The notes under the pieces were generated by a model. The model was not told where the DNA came from and did no database searches. It saw nothing but the letters and a program-made list of their open reading frames with translations. The position numbers and the translations under genes are program-made. From the NCBI GenBank assembly GCA_945859605.1, contig OX243828.1, forward strand, positions 22,656,609 through 22,720,608: a stretch of 64,000 nt of DNA, given 5' to 3'. Origin of the DNA: Lumbricus rubellus. Its lineage: Eukaryota > Annelida > Clitellata > Crassiclitellata > Lumbricidae. Below, piece after piece: positions 42,306 to 53,946 of the stretch (positions are counted from its first letter, which is position 1; each line of letters opens with the position of its first letter).

Positions 42306-43271
42306 CAGGGGCTTCTATCCCTATACATGGCGGGCGCAGCTTGCGCCCAGTGAAAAATAGGGGGGGAAGCGGAATTTTTTAATTTTCAATTTTTATTACA
42401 CTTTTTACGTGTTACAACTTCAGAGTCTTCAGTTAAAGTCCTACGACATACGCACTTTTCGTGTGAGCCTACAAACTCATGCATTGGTTCCCCCCTTCCA
42501 ATAATTGAGCGTCAAGACTAAAGAAAACTTTAAAAAACTGAAAACGGTGAAAATAGAAATTTTTCTTGACTTATTGGCCAGATGACTAAAAAAGGTTTTT
42601 AAAAAAGTCATCAACTTTTTGGTGGTGAAAATAGAAACTTTTCTTGACCTTTTAGCCAGATGACTAAAAAAAGGTCATCATCTTTTTTTCAACTTTTTTG
42701 GCGGTGAAAGTACTCCCCCCCCCCGTAAAAATTTAGACAAATGACTTCTCTCTAATGTTATCTTTCAAAATTTTAGACGGTCAAATTTCAAACTGTTTTT
42801 GTTCCTTGAACACTAAGTAAAACTATATCATTATTACGTAGGCCTAGAATGTATTTTATTGTATTGCATTACACTCTATAAATTTATGTAACGCCTCTCG
42901 CAGTAGGCTGCACACTAATCTGAGGCGCTAAACCCATGGCTGATTGGCATCAATTCCTCCACTGAAATAGTAGAGCAATTTGGTTAGGAGGACAGCTTAA
43001 AATGCTGAAAATCCAATATGAAAATTGCAAAAATTTCTTATGGGGAGGAGCACATCCCTTCACATACCATTTCCATTATCGGCCATACGCATGTTTCGGC
43101 GATGTCTGCTGCATGGATGCTCGTTTGTCCATCCTTCTACAAAAAAACCTTCATTCCACACACTAGAGGAGGGGTCTAGATTACATTAAATTGTCTGGAG
43201 GGAGGGCCAACCCAGAAAGGGGGGAAGAAGATGTGTTGCGCCCGGCTGCTTAGGGGGGATAGAAGCCCCTG
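42306..43271. mobile_element. hAT-type non-autonomous element, 966 bp
   Basis: 16-bp perfect terminal inverted repeats CAGGGGCTTCTATCCC, with the 8-bp duplication GTTGCATT at 42298-42305 and 43272-43279. The interior has three TTTTTTAGTCATC-type blocks and a captured fragment of another repeat (about 42855-42960). A short relative is at 51452-51672. Confidence 0.92.
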
Positions 43272-43408
43272 GTTGCATTCACATATTAGCTATAGGCCTA
43301 CGGAATCTAACCTGACGAATAGGCCTAGCCTATGAGTGGAAAGGTATTTTCTATAGCAAACTTGCATGTATAGGCCTACGACTATGGTAAGCCTACGTAG
43401 CCTATAGG

Positions 43409-43580
43409 GTGAGACCATGAGAATTACCGGGGCTGGGAGTTTCAACCCCCAGTCTTTCTTAGAGCCCCATATACAATGTAGTAGACCTAAAAGTCTGTTT
43501 TCACCCACCCAATTCCAAGTGGATCTGGATCATATATACTCACAGTCCAACCCCCCAGTTATTGTTCCACAATTCTCACA
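43409..43580. mobile_element. hAT-type MITE related to 54789-54934
   Basis: The right part read inversely is GTGAGAATTGTGGAACAATA, then ACTGGGGGGTTGG, nearly the left part of 54789-54934. Imperfect duplication CCTATAGG / CTTATAGG. Confidence 0.55.
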
Positions 43581-44307
43581 CTTATAGGCCTACGCACACG
43601 GGCCCGTGAAAAGCTATAAGACTAGCTGCGCCACTGCAGATTGAGGTTCCACAAATAAATTTTAGGAGCCTCGATCAGTCAACTTAAAAGGACCAAACAA
43701 ATTACCGCGCGCGCGAGCAGCTCGTGATCTTAGCCTACATGCGCGGCAAAATTGAAACTTTTTCCAATTAGGCCTAAGAGGACCAAGCCTACAAAGGCGC
43801 TGGGATAAGCCGACACTGAATAATTAGCCCATCCATAGGTCTAGCCTATATATGGCAACACCAGCTCTATCGAGATACTTGTCTAGTTGTAAAAAAGCGT
43901 CAAGAGTTAGCCTACAGATTATACAGATAGCATACCATATCAGTGGGGTCAGGGTTGCATTCATAAATCTAGGGAAATAGGCTACTTATGTCGACGTCTT
44001 TCAGGCCTACTCGCAATTATCGCAAACCATTGTCGAGGACTAGACTATTATCTTGTACATGTAGGTTTCTTCATCTACAAAAATTAGCAATTAGGCCTAG
44101 CTGGGATATCAGCTATAAGCCAATAGCTATAGGTTTAATCGGCCAGTCGTAAATGTAGCCTATTATAATTACATACGGTAGGCCTATATTATTATTTCGA
44201 ATTCAGGCCACCATGTCACGCAACAGCTAGGCCTATACTATGGCTATATAGGCTAATACAGCCTATTATACAGGCCGACATACATGTAGGCCTATAGGCC
44301 TATGTGG

Positions 44308-44501
44308 CAGGGCATTTTTTAACGTGCAGTTGTACACAAAATGTGCAATTCTAAATTGATTTGTGCAGTTGTAGAAGCACTTCTGTACAGTTAACTGTAG
44401 CAAAAAGGTCATTGTCCTCTGATTGGAAGTAATTTAGCATGGAGGATGGGAAGGAAAAGAAGGACTTGTGCAGTTCTAAAAATTCCTTAAAAACAGCACT
44501 G
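44308..44501. mobile_element. hAT-type MITE, 194 bp (copy 1)
   Basis: CAGGGCATTTTTTAA and inverse CAGTGCTGTTTTTAA ends; duplication CTATGTGG / CTGTGTGG. The body aligns along its whole length with 62562-62755. Confidence 0.85.
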
Positions 44502-44874
44502 CTGTGTGGGCCAATTCGGACCATGATGCTAATTTGGAGGCGCGTGTCTCTGCACCCCCACCCCCAATACACGACGCTTTTAATATTATTTGGCATCCAA
44601 ATAACTGCGTTGAATTTTATGCCAGTCTAGCCTAATAATAATTATCGAGGGTCGTCTGAGACGTTGATAGATCATATAATTTAGCAAATGCTGACCTTTG
44701 AACTCTGGGCTCTGTGAAGTTCCGGTTAGAACGGGGTGATGTCTTAATCACATCCGGTGGAGAATTAGCCTACATTTATAAAGATGAGTGAACCGCGGCT
44801 GGAATGCGAGTGGGAACCTTTCTTGAATGCAATTATAAGCTACAAAATGCATAAATACGAAGCAGGTCAGCAGA

Positions 44875-44992
<118 letters not shown>

Positions 44993-45235
44993 ATGGTATA
45001 GGCTACTTGCATATTATGGTCTAAGGGGCATCAAAATACCGAGTGGCGGCGTTTACGTTGCTGAAAACAAGACTTAGTGTAGGCCTACATGTACGTGTGA
45101 TTGAGACAATGCCTGGAATGTAGTTCTTATCAACTTCAGAGGCAGCCGAAGAATTCAATACGATCATCGTCTTCTTTGAAACAGACCGACCGAAATTTTA
45201 TGCATGCATGCATATGTATACATACATGCATAGGC

Positions 45236-45712
45236 CTACATACATACATACATACATACATACATACATACATACATACATACATACATACATACACACA
45301 TACATACATACATACATACATACATACATACATAGCCTACATACATACATACATACATACATACATACATACATACATACATACATACATACATACATAC
45401 ATACATACATACATACATACATACACACATACACACACATACGTACATACATACATACGTACGTACATACATACATAGTACATACATACATACATACATT
45501 CATACATACATACATACATACATACATACATACATACATACATACATACATACATACATACATAGCCTACATACATACATACATACATACATACATACAT
45601 ACATACATACATACATACATACATACACACATACATACATACATACATACATACATACATACATACATACATACATACATACATACATACATACATACAT
45701 ACATACATACAT
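45236..45712. repeat. (CATA)n microsatellite, about 475 bp
   Basis: Long CATA array interrupted by TAGCCTA and CACA variants. Confidence 0.98.
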
Positions 45713-45925
45713 AATTACCGGGGATATTATAATACTATAGATAGGCTATAGGTGCATAATACCGTGCATTAAATGTTGCGACTCCCATTTAAAGTGGCTG
45801 CTGAGGCTGAAAGAACTGAGCTGATAAATAACATAGGCCGTGGCATAATAGCCTGCACGGTCGCAATAGAAAAAGGTGTTTACACTATTTTAATATTAAA
45901 CCGTAAAATTAGTAGACGTAGCCGC

Positions 45926-46135
45926 GTTTGTTTGTAAGTGCACTTAATTGCTATAGCGCCCCTTCAAACTCTCTCTGCTCAGAGGCGCTCCCGATTGCAG
46001 AGCGGACACTGCATCGGAGTTTCACGCCGAAGCGCTGAGCAGTTGTGAGTGAAGGCATTGCCCAAGGTCCTTACGCGGCGAGGTACGTGGATTCGAACCT
46101 TCCGGCTCCAAGGCAACGAGGCCTCCACAATACAG
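45926..46135 (-). mobile_element. SINE family 1, minus orientation
   Basis: CTATAGCGCCCCTTCAAAC, GAGGCGCTCCCGATTGCAG, GGATTCGAACCTTCCGG. Confidence 0.87.
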
Positions 46136-46504
46136 GCAAAGAAAAAACAGGTGCATTGTGATTGAAGAGAAAAAGAGTATACGCCCTATAAGTCTTAAAT
46201 ACTTTTTGCGCCTTCCAAGAAGTAGGTAGTTTGAAGAGCAGTTAAGACACGAACTTCGCATCGTCCATAAAGAAGAACTCAAGTCTCAAGGCATTTTTTA
46301 TTGCACTGATTCACATCCGTTCCAGTATTTTTTCTGTTTTGTAGTCTCTGCAAGAAGGTGCCAGAGTCTCTTAAAGTTAAACAAGACGCCTGAGACCGAA
46401 GTAGCAATTCCGCTAAAGAAGGTCAGCTCAATTTTTAATTTGTCCTATAAGATTTGCCCTATAGGTTTGTCCCGATGATCGTTGATGTAGACCTATTATA
46501 GGTT

Positions 46505-46742
46505 TGTTTGCTTATTTGTATGTGCACATGTCCTAGCGTCCCTTCAAGCTCACTACTCAGAGGCGCTCCCGACTACAGCGCGGAGGACACTGCATCGAAG
46601 TTACACGCCGAAGCGCTGAGTACTAAATTGCAAGCGAAGGACTTGCCCAAGGTCCCAACGCGGCGACTTGAGGTGGATTCGAATCTGCAACCCTCCGGCT
46701 GCAAGGCAAAGAGCTTACCCACAACACAACCGCGCACCACAA
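46505..46742 (-). mobile_element. SINE family 1, minus orientation
   Basis: CTAGCGTCCCTTCAAGCTC start, GGATTCGAATCTGCAACC B box, CACAACACAACCGCGC end. Confidence 0.87.
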
Positions 46743-47291
46743 GGGTGTAGATCATAGTGCTTCCGAGGAGTTAAATACTTAGCATGAACCAGCGGATTCT
46801 ATTAAGTTCCAGATGCATATTAAACCTACAAGCTTACCTTCGCTAAACAACCATGGGCAGTGAAATTATTCGGACCTGCCCTAACCTGTGGCATGCTCAG
46901 TCTTTCATTCATTCACTAACTCATTCATTCACTAACTCATTACTTACTTACTTACTTAATTAATTAATTCATTCATTCATTCATTCATGCCTTGACCTAG
47001 GCCTATACCTGACGGCCTGCCAAAATTCTTTGGGAATACAATTTCTTCGACCTGCTGAATAACTTCCATGACCCTGACGTGACCTGCTGAAATTGTATAG
47101 TTGGCGCTGCCACGTACTGCATACCTCCAGAATCGGTGTTGCCGATTCTGTGACAGCGTAGCCCAAGAAGAACAGCAGCAGCTGTTCGTCGATTCGCTAT
47201 AGGCCTACAGATGGCGAAAAACGGACTGGCAAGAAACCAGATGCGACGGAGTTTATGGGTGAACTTTGAGTCTTTGACAACTATAGTGTCG

Positions 47292-47350
47292 CAGCAGCAG
47301 CAACAGCAGCAGCAGCAGCAGTAGCAACAACAACAGCAGCAGCAGTAGCC
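47292..47350. repeat. (CAG)n/CAA microsatellite
   Basis: Imperfect CAGCAGCAA run of about 60 bp; it contains in-frame TAG units and no supported gene. Confidence 0.9.
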
Positions 47351-47424
47351 GATGGACACAGCAGACGGCTTTTCAGTAAAGATCCAGCTACTTCTAGATG
47401 TGTACAGAAGAGCATGATACAATT

Positions 47425-47650
47425 GTTTGTATGTGCGCTTGTTATAGCGCCCCTTCAAGCTTTCTTTACTCAGGGGTGCTCCCGAATGCAGAGCGGACAT
47501 TGCATCGGAGTTTCACGCCGAGGCGCTGAGCAATTGTGAGTGAAGGACTTGCCCAAGGTCCTTACGCGGTGAGGTGGATTTGAACCTCAAACCTTCCGGC
47601 TCCAAGGCAACGACGCCAGTCACGCCACCACTACACCACCGCGCCCCACA
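47425..47650 (-). mobile_element. SINE family 1, minus orientation, full length
   Basis: TTATAGCGCCCCTTCAAGC start, GAGGTGGATTTGAACCTC B box, CACCACTACACCACCGCGCC end. Confidence 0.88.
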
Positions 47651-49302
47651 AACAATACACTGGGCTGGCATGTTTTTTCTGTAACGCTGTGTAGGCCTGA
47701 CTAGTTTGAGCGCATGTGGGTCTCTGTGGCCAGGAAAACATCAATTCCTGCTTACTGAACAAAATGCATGGCAGTTTATTGTATTTATAAAGAAAAATAG
47801 ACGAATAAGGAATAAGGGTCAAGGGCCTAATTTCGCGGAATATCAAATTGTATGTGTAGAACAAAGTAGCCTATTATCCGTTGTGAAAATTGAACTGAGG
47901 CGACATCTGCTAGTAATTAAGGAAGAAAACAACCGGACATAGCTTACATTTGCACGAGATGTCATTCTTTACATAGAATTCCTTGAGCATATGTAGAGCA
48001 CACGCCATCGCAATGGCGTCTTAAGTACCTTCTGAGATGCTTCTACACAAGTACCTACATATACATGCAGAAGAAGAAGTGGGCGTGGCGAACTTCAAAC
48101 AGCAGCTTACGTACGACCACCGCATTGGAATTCGACTAATAAAATTTTATAGGTCTACTATCGAAGATCTTCGAGTGTCTTAGATTGTTGTTACTTTCGC
48201 CCAAGTGAACGAGTTCCCGCTCCTGCTATATACCAAGAAAGCACGCACTGCACTGTATTTTTAAAACCTTTTTCCCACTGCTACCGAACAATAAAGTAGC
48301 CTAAGTAGGCTATATAAATGCCTGAATAAAATTTTTACTCCGCATAAAATATATTTGACCTGTGTAATACATGCAGCGATGGGCAAGATGCTTTTAAAAA
48401 AGTAGGCCAATTTTTGAACATGCAAAATAAACTACCTTTCTGAAGAATTTTGAAAATAAAAATTAAAATATATAGCCTACTATTCAGTTAAGTTCAATTA
48501 AACTTGTTTCTTCTATACGAGCTCTGTCATTAATACAGGTCTATATAGGATGCTAGGCCTAAAGCAACTAGCCTAAACAGCAAAATAGCAACAAAACACT
48601 TTACCACAAAGAAAATTACCCAGAACATGAATACCTGGAAAAGGAATTTTAAAATATTTTGAAAATAGGGTCTACATTTACGAAACACCTTTGCAGCCAG
48701 CAGCCCGCTGGAATCCGGTTCTGCTGTTGTCGGTCCATGTTAATTTATGACTTGCCAGTTGACACGCTTCAGCAAATTCTTGACCTTTCTTGTCCGCAAG
48801 AGCTTTGAGAACCTTCTACGACGTATTCGACCGTGGCTTCGTGTTGTCAGATCCAAAAAAGCCTCTTTATTGTTTCTTCTAGTGTGGCGTTATATAAATT
48901 TACAATTACAATTACAGCTTAGTCTTCTTTAATCTTTAGGCCGACTGCACTGCCAACATGCAGAGACAGACGAGACGAATCAAAAACCCACGACACTGTT
49001 TTTCGCGCATGTAGGTTTAGGCCTAAAGCCACATGTCTCGCTTGATTTAAGGACTATTGTCTGCCTGACTGTTACAGTAGGCCTACGTGATGTGCCTAAA
49101 CCCGCAGGACAGTCAGCTAAAGACGCATGCGCAGATAAGCACACAAAGTCTCAGACAGACACAAGGACACACACAAAAACAGAAAAGATAGAGATAAAGC
49201 GAAATAGAAAAAGATAGAGATTGAGTGAAGTTTAAGTATTCCGTCCTAACAAACAGCAGTTCATATTTAACGGTCGAATTGTCTTGGAAAGAAAAAGCCA
49301 TA

Positions 49303-49303
<1 letters not shown>

Positions 49304-49394
<91 letters not shown>
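49304..49394. repeat. (ACAG)n microsatellite
   Basis: About 22 perfect units. Confidence 0.97.
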
Positions 49395-49395
<1 letters not shown>

Positions 49396-49795
49396 GACAG
49401 ACAGCCAGAGAATTGGAGTAGGAGAATTCTCTGACGGTGTAGTTTGGACGCAGCGGTGGTGGTGGTGGTGGCGGCACATGCCTTCGCGGAAGTTTAAAGA
49501 GACGATGCAGCGAAATGAAAGTGTTTCGCCAAACCTTCTCAAGTGGGGCCTTCATTGTACATCAAGGTTAATGGGGTCTAGCGGGTACACGCCTTCCTCT
49601 GAACTCCGAGAAAACACGTGCAGTATGCCCGACGCATAAAACGCAAGATCCAAGTATCTGCAGCCGTGCAGTCAACGAATATACGATGGTAGTAGGTTAC
49701 TATATGGGTCCTGGACTCCATCACCTGACCCCGCATTCCCTCCCTCTTTCTTCCGTCAGTCTTGCCTCTCTGTCTTTTTCAAGGAGTAGCCGGTA

Positions 49796-49825
49796 TATAT
49801 AAAAGGCAAGTCGTTGATCGTCCAG
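49796..49825 (+). promoter_or_regulatory. Core promoter of the neurotrophin gene (TATA box and start region)
   Basis: TATATAAAAGG at 49796, with an initiator-like CCAGTCA about 28 bp downstream (A at about 49824). No ATG occurs between there and the ATG at 50064. A canonical TATA plus initiator suits a regulated developmental gene. Confidence 0.6.
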
Positions 49826-50063
49826 TCACAGATATTCGATCGACTGTCGACTTTGGGTCTACTCCAGTGAGATTCGTAACCACATCGTCCAACTTGCCTC
49901 CAAGTTTTTGGTAAAGCCGGCAAAGTTCTGGAATCAAGTTCGACAGCGATTGATAGGCTATTACGAACAGTAGCGACATTTTAATTTTGGCGACTTTGTC
50001 CGACTTTGTCCGACGTCTGAAGTCCACCAGCTTCAAAAAGAATCTCAGATATAATTTTCTACA

Positions 50064-51376
50064 ATGGTAAGCGTTTGCCTGTATAGACCCTACATCGGAA
50101 AGAGCGTTTCCCGCGTCTCTGTGAAAATGATATTATAAGCTTATGCTATACGATACGTTTAGTAGGGATTTCGAGGGGTCGCCGCCCCATCCATTAAAGT
50201 GCTGAGCTGAATATATCTCGGACACAGAGTGTATAGGCCTATTGAACGTATAAACTTATATAGGCCAAGCAGCTAGAAGTTGAAAGAGAGTAGATGCGAC
50301 AAACAGCGAGAGCTCACACCGTTATGCTTTTGTCTTTTTGTCGGGGAGAGACTGAGCTAGGGCGGTAGCGCGTTGGATAACACGCTGGCAAGGAGAGCGA
50401 GAGGTAGCGAGTTCGCGCCCCGTAGGGCGGACATGCTTTGTAGGCTGCTATTAGCGCCGTGCATTGTATGCTGTCTCTTCTGTTAGAAGCCTATAGTTAA
50501 GATTTGTCTTCTGTAATTTGTGCTCTTGTTTAACTTGCATAAATGTACTGTACACTGCAACCGGTTGCGGTCTGTCAACCGGATTGTTTCAACAAAGAAA
50601 ATATTATTATAGGACCGTCCTACTTTATAATTGCAGATAACAACAACGTCAACCATTCTGGCCAGCTGCTTAGTTCTCATCCAGATAGTCAAAGGATTGC
50701 CATCATCGACGAGGCAAATGAAGTCAGCTTCCGATGGCACCACAATGTCTCCATCTTCACCTTCCCATCCGGCATCAGCATCCCATCTGAAGCTTCTGCA
50801 GCAGCTGCAGCTCAAGGGAGATATTATCTCACTGACGATGCCGTTCACCTACTCCGACGAGCGAGTCGGTGGCCGTCGGAACCACCCATGTCCCTCAGCG
50901 ATCTAACAATCAACGCCACAGGGACCGACAAGAGATCTCCCAGGTCGGTCAGGTCGCTGGGGCAGCCGAGGATGAGGAGCTCGGGCAGCAGCAGCGGTCT
51001 CGTGCCCGCCTGCGAGAGCGTCAGTCAGTGGGTGAAGCTGACGGAGGTGGAGGACCCGTGGGAGAGGCGCGTCAGCGTCGTACAGAACTTCGACAACGGA
51101 AGCGGATCCCGAGTCGACCAGTACTTCTACGAGACGTACTGCCAACGCCCGGCCGGGGTCTCCTCTTCGGCCGCCGACCGGCCCCCGTCGTGTGTCGGGA
51201 CGGACTTCGCCAACTACGACTCCGTATGTCTCGAGAAGTACGTCTACGCGTACGGTAAGGTCCACTACGCCGGGGAGCGCGAGGAACGCTGGACGTACGT
51301 GAAGATCAGAGCGTCGTGTAACTGTGCCGTCAGCCGGAAGAGCACTAACGAGCGCAGGTCACAGGTTAGAGGTTAA
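50064..51376 (+). CDS. Neurotrophin (NGF-family) precursor; two-exon model with unresolved frame
   Basis: Secreted dimeric growth factor of the NGF/BDNF family. The C-terminal part (about 51000-51376) has the six cysteines of the neurotrophin cystine knot. Motifs in order: VPACESVSQW, DQYFYETYC, PSCVGTDF, SVCLEKYVYA, the RWTYVKIRASCNCAVSRK end, stop at 51374-51376. A dibasic-type site RSPRSVR precedes it. Proposed exon 1 ends at an ATG that abuts the donor GTAAGC (50064-50066); exon 2 starts after the acceptor TTGCAG at 50637. Read in that phase, exon 2 begins with a signal-peptide-like ITTTSTILASCLVLIQIVKG but stops at 50906. The cysteine-knot frame is shifted relative to it. Either the phase is set by another exon, or a small indel lies between about 50780 and 50890. 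The domain call is firm; the start is uncertain. Confidence 0.8.
50356..50610 (+). mobile_element. SINE family 2 (tRNA-derived), in the neurotrophin intron
   Basis: The head GGCGGTAGCGCGTTGGATAA resembles an A box, and GAGTTCGCGCCCCGTAGGG a B box. The body has ATGCTTTGTAGGCTGCTATT and the 3' part has AACCGGTTGCGGTCTGTCAA. Relatives: 41745-42050, 20252-20402 and 38178-38335. Confidence 0.8.
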
Positions 51377-51451
51377 CGACGAAGTCGGGTCACTTCGAAC
51401 AGCCACCGACGAGTTCCGTGGCATCCTTTGCAACGGTGAGGTAGACTAGAC

Positions 51452-51672
51452 CAGTGGCTTCTATCCCACCCCATAAACAACCGGGATAGATATCTATCAT
51501 CTTCCTTCCATGGTCGGGCTTTCCCCCTCCCGAGCTGGTCTACCCCCGCCTGACGTGAGTTTCAGCTCATTTTTTATTCCCGTTTTTAACTGAGCTCAAG
51601 CTGCGCCCGCTCCGTAAATTTCACTGCAGGGCCAAGTTGCACCAACCCTGTACATGAGGATAGAAGCCACTG
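51452..51672. mobile_element. hAT-type MITE, 221 bp, in or near the neurotrophin 3' UTR
   Basis: Ends CAGTGGCTTCTATCC / GGATAGAAGCCACTG (perfect complement), with duplication GACTAGAC / AACTATAC. Related by its ends to 42306-43271. It begins 75 bp after the stop codon. Confidence 0.82.
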
Positions 51673-51679
51673 AACTATA

Positions 51680-52300
51680 CACCATGAAGGAGTAGTCAAC
51701 GTCGGAAAGCAGGACTGCACTAGGAAATGAGCCCCGTTTCATTGACGTTGTAGCTTACATTTTGTACTCTTATTAGGTTAAGAAAGTTGACGGTATTCGT
51801 TAGCAAATGAAATGGTCCAGTGTATAGTTATATTAGTTAACTGATTCTAATTATGGCTGACATTCTACGCATAGAATTATAGGCTTATGCGTTTTAAAAA
51901 AGAAATGCCCTTTTGGCCAAAATGGCCGTCCCTGGGTAAATGGTGTCTGTATATTACAATTATCTGTGTGAAGCTTAAAGGTTCGCCATTTTCTGGACAC
52001 TTTTAGCCCAATTGCATGGTCGCGGACGGCAAGACATTGCCATCGAGCTGCCAGCTAGGGTAAAGAGCTATTTTGTTAAATCTGGGTAAATGAAGTTTCA
52101 GTGTCGCTGTATGTTTTGTCCGCAGGTGATCTTATTTGCTAGGCAATATATATATAATGCATTAACATCTCTGACTGACATCATACACTCCATGTATAGC
52201 CTACTGCTATTGTGCAATGTTTCTACAATATAAATCTTGTTCTCAATATGTCTTGTCTTGTGTTCAAAGATTAGTTCTATATTATTCATTTATTCAAGCA
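51680..52300. other. Spacer downstream of neurotrophin, nothing recognised
   Basis: AT-rich sequence without motifs or strong open frames; it may hold the remaining 3' UTR. Confidence 0.4.
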
Positions 52301-52309
52301 CTTATAATA

Positions 52310-53315
52310 CAGGGTGGGCCAGCATAAATGAACCAACTTTGCATGCTTATAACTCCGCCAATTTGTGGAATTTATTTGTACTTTATGCGTCAAATTAAAG
52401 GTATCTCACTCCAGTATTTCTTCTGAAAAGTTCGAATCAATATCAGTTCAAGTTTTAATTATATTCCCGGAACAACGCTACCTACCATATTTCGCTGTCA
52501 TTTTTGACGTAATATGGCGACGTTGTCGAGGATGCTCACGTTTTGATCCTAATTTTGCGAACTGACAAGGGATTTAATTCGTTTGAAATGATTAACAAGT
52601 TTTCAAACAGAGGATGGAATAAAAAAAAATGCCTTGAATCATCTGCTACGGAAAATTGATTAAACAGAACTTTCTGTACACTCGTAAATCATGGGAATCG
52701 GTGCGCACGGCGCGCACATCCGCTATTATTGCTCGTGTGTCCGAATAAATTTGCAGTCAAGACAATGACCCGGACAGACCAAACTCCGAGGGACATTCTT
52801 TGCTAAACAGGTAGTCCTAGAGACACCGTGTAACGTATTGGAAAGAACTGATCTAAAGTTATTCGTCGACGTGAAGTTACAGAGCTCTCTCCAACACTGA
52901 CGCAAAGAAACGGCTGGAGTGCTACCAGCTGTTTCTTGGCTTTAAAAAGCAGCGCGTGGTAGCGCGCCCGGTTGTTGATAAAATTGAAAGAACATGGTTT
53001 AGCGATGAGAAGATATTCATGGTAGAGATTCCTACAAACACCTAAAATGATTGTGTATGTGCGCCTGTTAACAAAAAACGGTTTGTGAATATCCCTGCGA
53101 AACGGCGCCATTTTACGTAAAAAATGACAACTAAATATAGTAGGTAGCGCTGTTCCGAACATATAATTCAAACTTGAACTCGTATCGATTCGACCTTCTC
53201 AGAGGAAATACTGGAGTGAAATACCTTTAATCTGACGCATAAAGTACAAATAAATTCCAAAAACTGGCGGAGTTATAAGCATGCAAAGTTGGTTCATTTA
53301 TGCTGGCCCACCCTG
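52310..53315. mobile_element. Mariner-like DNA transposon with ~220-bp inverted repeats, decayed
   Basis: Starts CAGGGTGGGCCAGCATAAAT and ends with its complement; TA at 52308-52309 and 53316-53317. The inverted repeats stay alignable for roughly 220 bp on each side. The interior plus frame shows a transposase relic: TWFSDEKIFMVE, then NDCVYAPVNKKRFVNIPA, broken by stops. The DEKIF aspartate resembles a DDE/D catalytic position. Confidence 0.85.
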
Positions 53316-53329
53316 TATATAACACCTCA

Positions 53330-53437
53330 CTTATAATATAATACATTATAAGTGTGGTGTTATATATTATAAGTCGGAAGCACCTCATAACACCTCCTCA
53401 AAGAAGCTACTCATAGGTGCTTCCGACTCCAGCAAGG
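53330..53437 (-). mobile_element. SINE/LINE tail fragment split by other insertions
   Basis: ATAACACCTCCTCAAAGAAGC and GGTGCTTCCGACTCCAGCAAGG resemble the inverted tail of a GCGCTATATAAA family. The mariner-like element and the MITE at 53438 both target this neighbourhood. Confidence 0.5.
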
Positions 53438-53678
53438 CAGCCCTGGTTGAAAGTGAGCCGGGTCGGTTGGGGTCTCGGGTCTGCGACCCGGTATTGATTT
53501 TCGCGGCCTGCAGGTGCCGGCTCTTAACCGGTTCGCGTGTTTAACAATTTTGGGCAAACAACTGAAAAAAAAGGTCGTCAGATACAAAAAAATGTAAAAA
53601 TGGTATAACTTTGAAAATTTTTGGGCAAATGACTAAAAAGAAAGACCTGGAAACTTTTCCAAACCACTTTCAGCCCTG
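53438..53678. mobile_element. hAT-type MITE, 241 bp
   Basis: Left CAGCCCTGGTTGAAAGTG; right read inversely CAGGGCTGAAAGTGG. Exact duplication CAGCAAGG at 53430-53437 and 53679-53686. Holds an AAGGTCGTCAGATAC...GACTAAAAAG block like the other MITEs. Confidence 0.85.
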
Positions 53679-53764
53679 CAGCAAGGCCAAAAGAAGTTTT
53701 CAAGTGCTTATAGGATGTGGCAGAAAGTGACCTGCAGGGAGCAGGCACAGCTCAAGACTCAGTC

Positions 53765-53946
53765 AAGAGGGTGGTTGAAGTGGTGTGGGTGGGAATGCCA
53801 AATGGGTGAGCAGTGGGAACTGGGAAGTCAGAAGAAGTGTTTAATAGGAAAGCATGTGTTTCCAGGGTTCCATGCATGATGAAGAGTGGGAACACAAGCA
53901 AAGAATTTTGAGACCAGTGGGAACGCCATTCCCACCTTCAACCCTG
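53765..53946 (-). mobile_element. Short relative of the 39590-40493 element
   Basis: GGTGGGAATGCC on the left and ATTCCCACCTTCAACCCTG on the right are near-complementary. The interior (TGTGTTTCCAGGGTTCCATG, GAACACAAGCAAAGAATTTT) matches 40340-40410 inverted. Confidence 0.5.

Noticed and set aside
47706..47942. 78-residue frame with LWPGKHQFLLTEQNAW
   Set aside because: No family recognised, no splice context, in an AGGCCTA-rich spacer; not supported as a gene.
50903..51265. 120-residue minus-strand frame over the neurotrophin exon
   Set aside because: Shadow of the GC-rich neurotrophin coding sequence.
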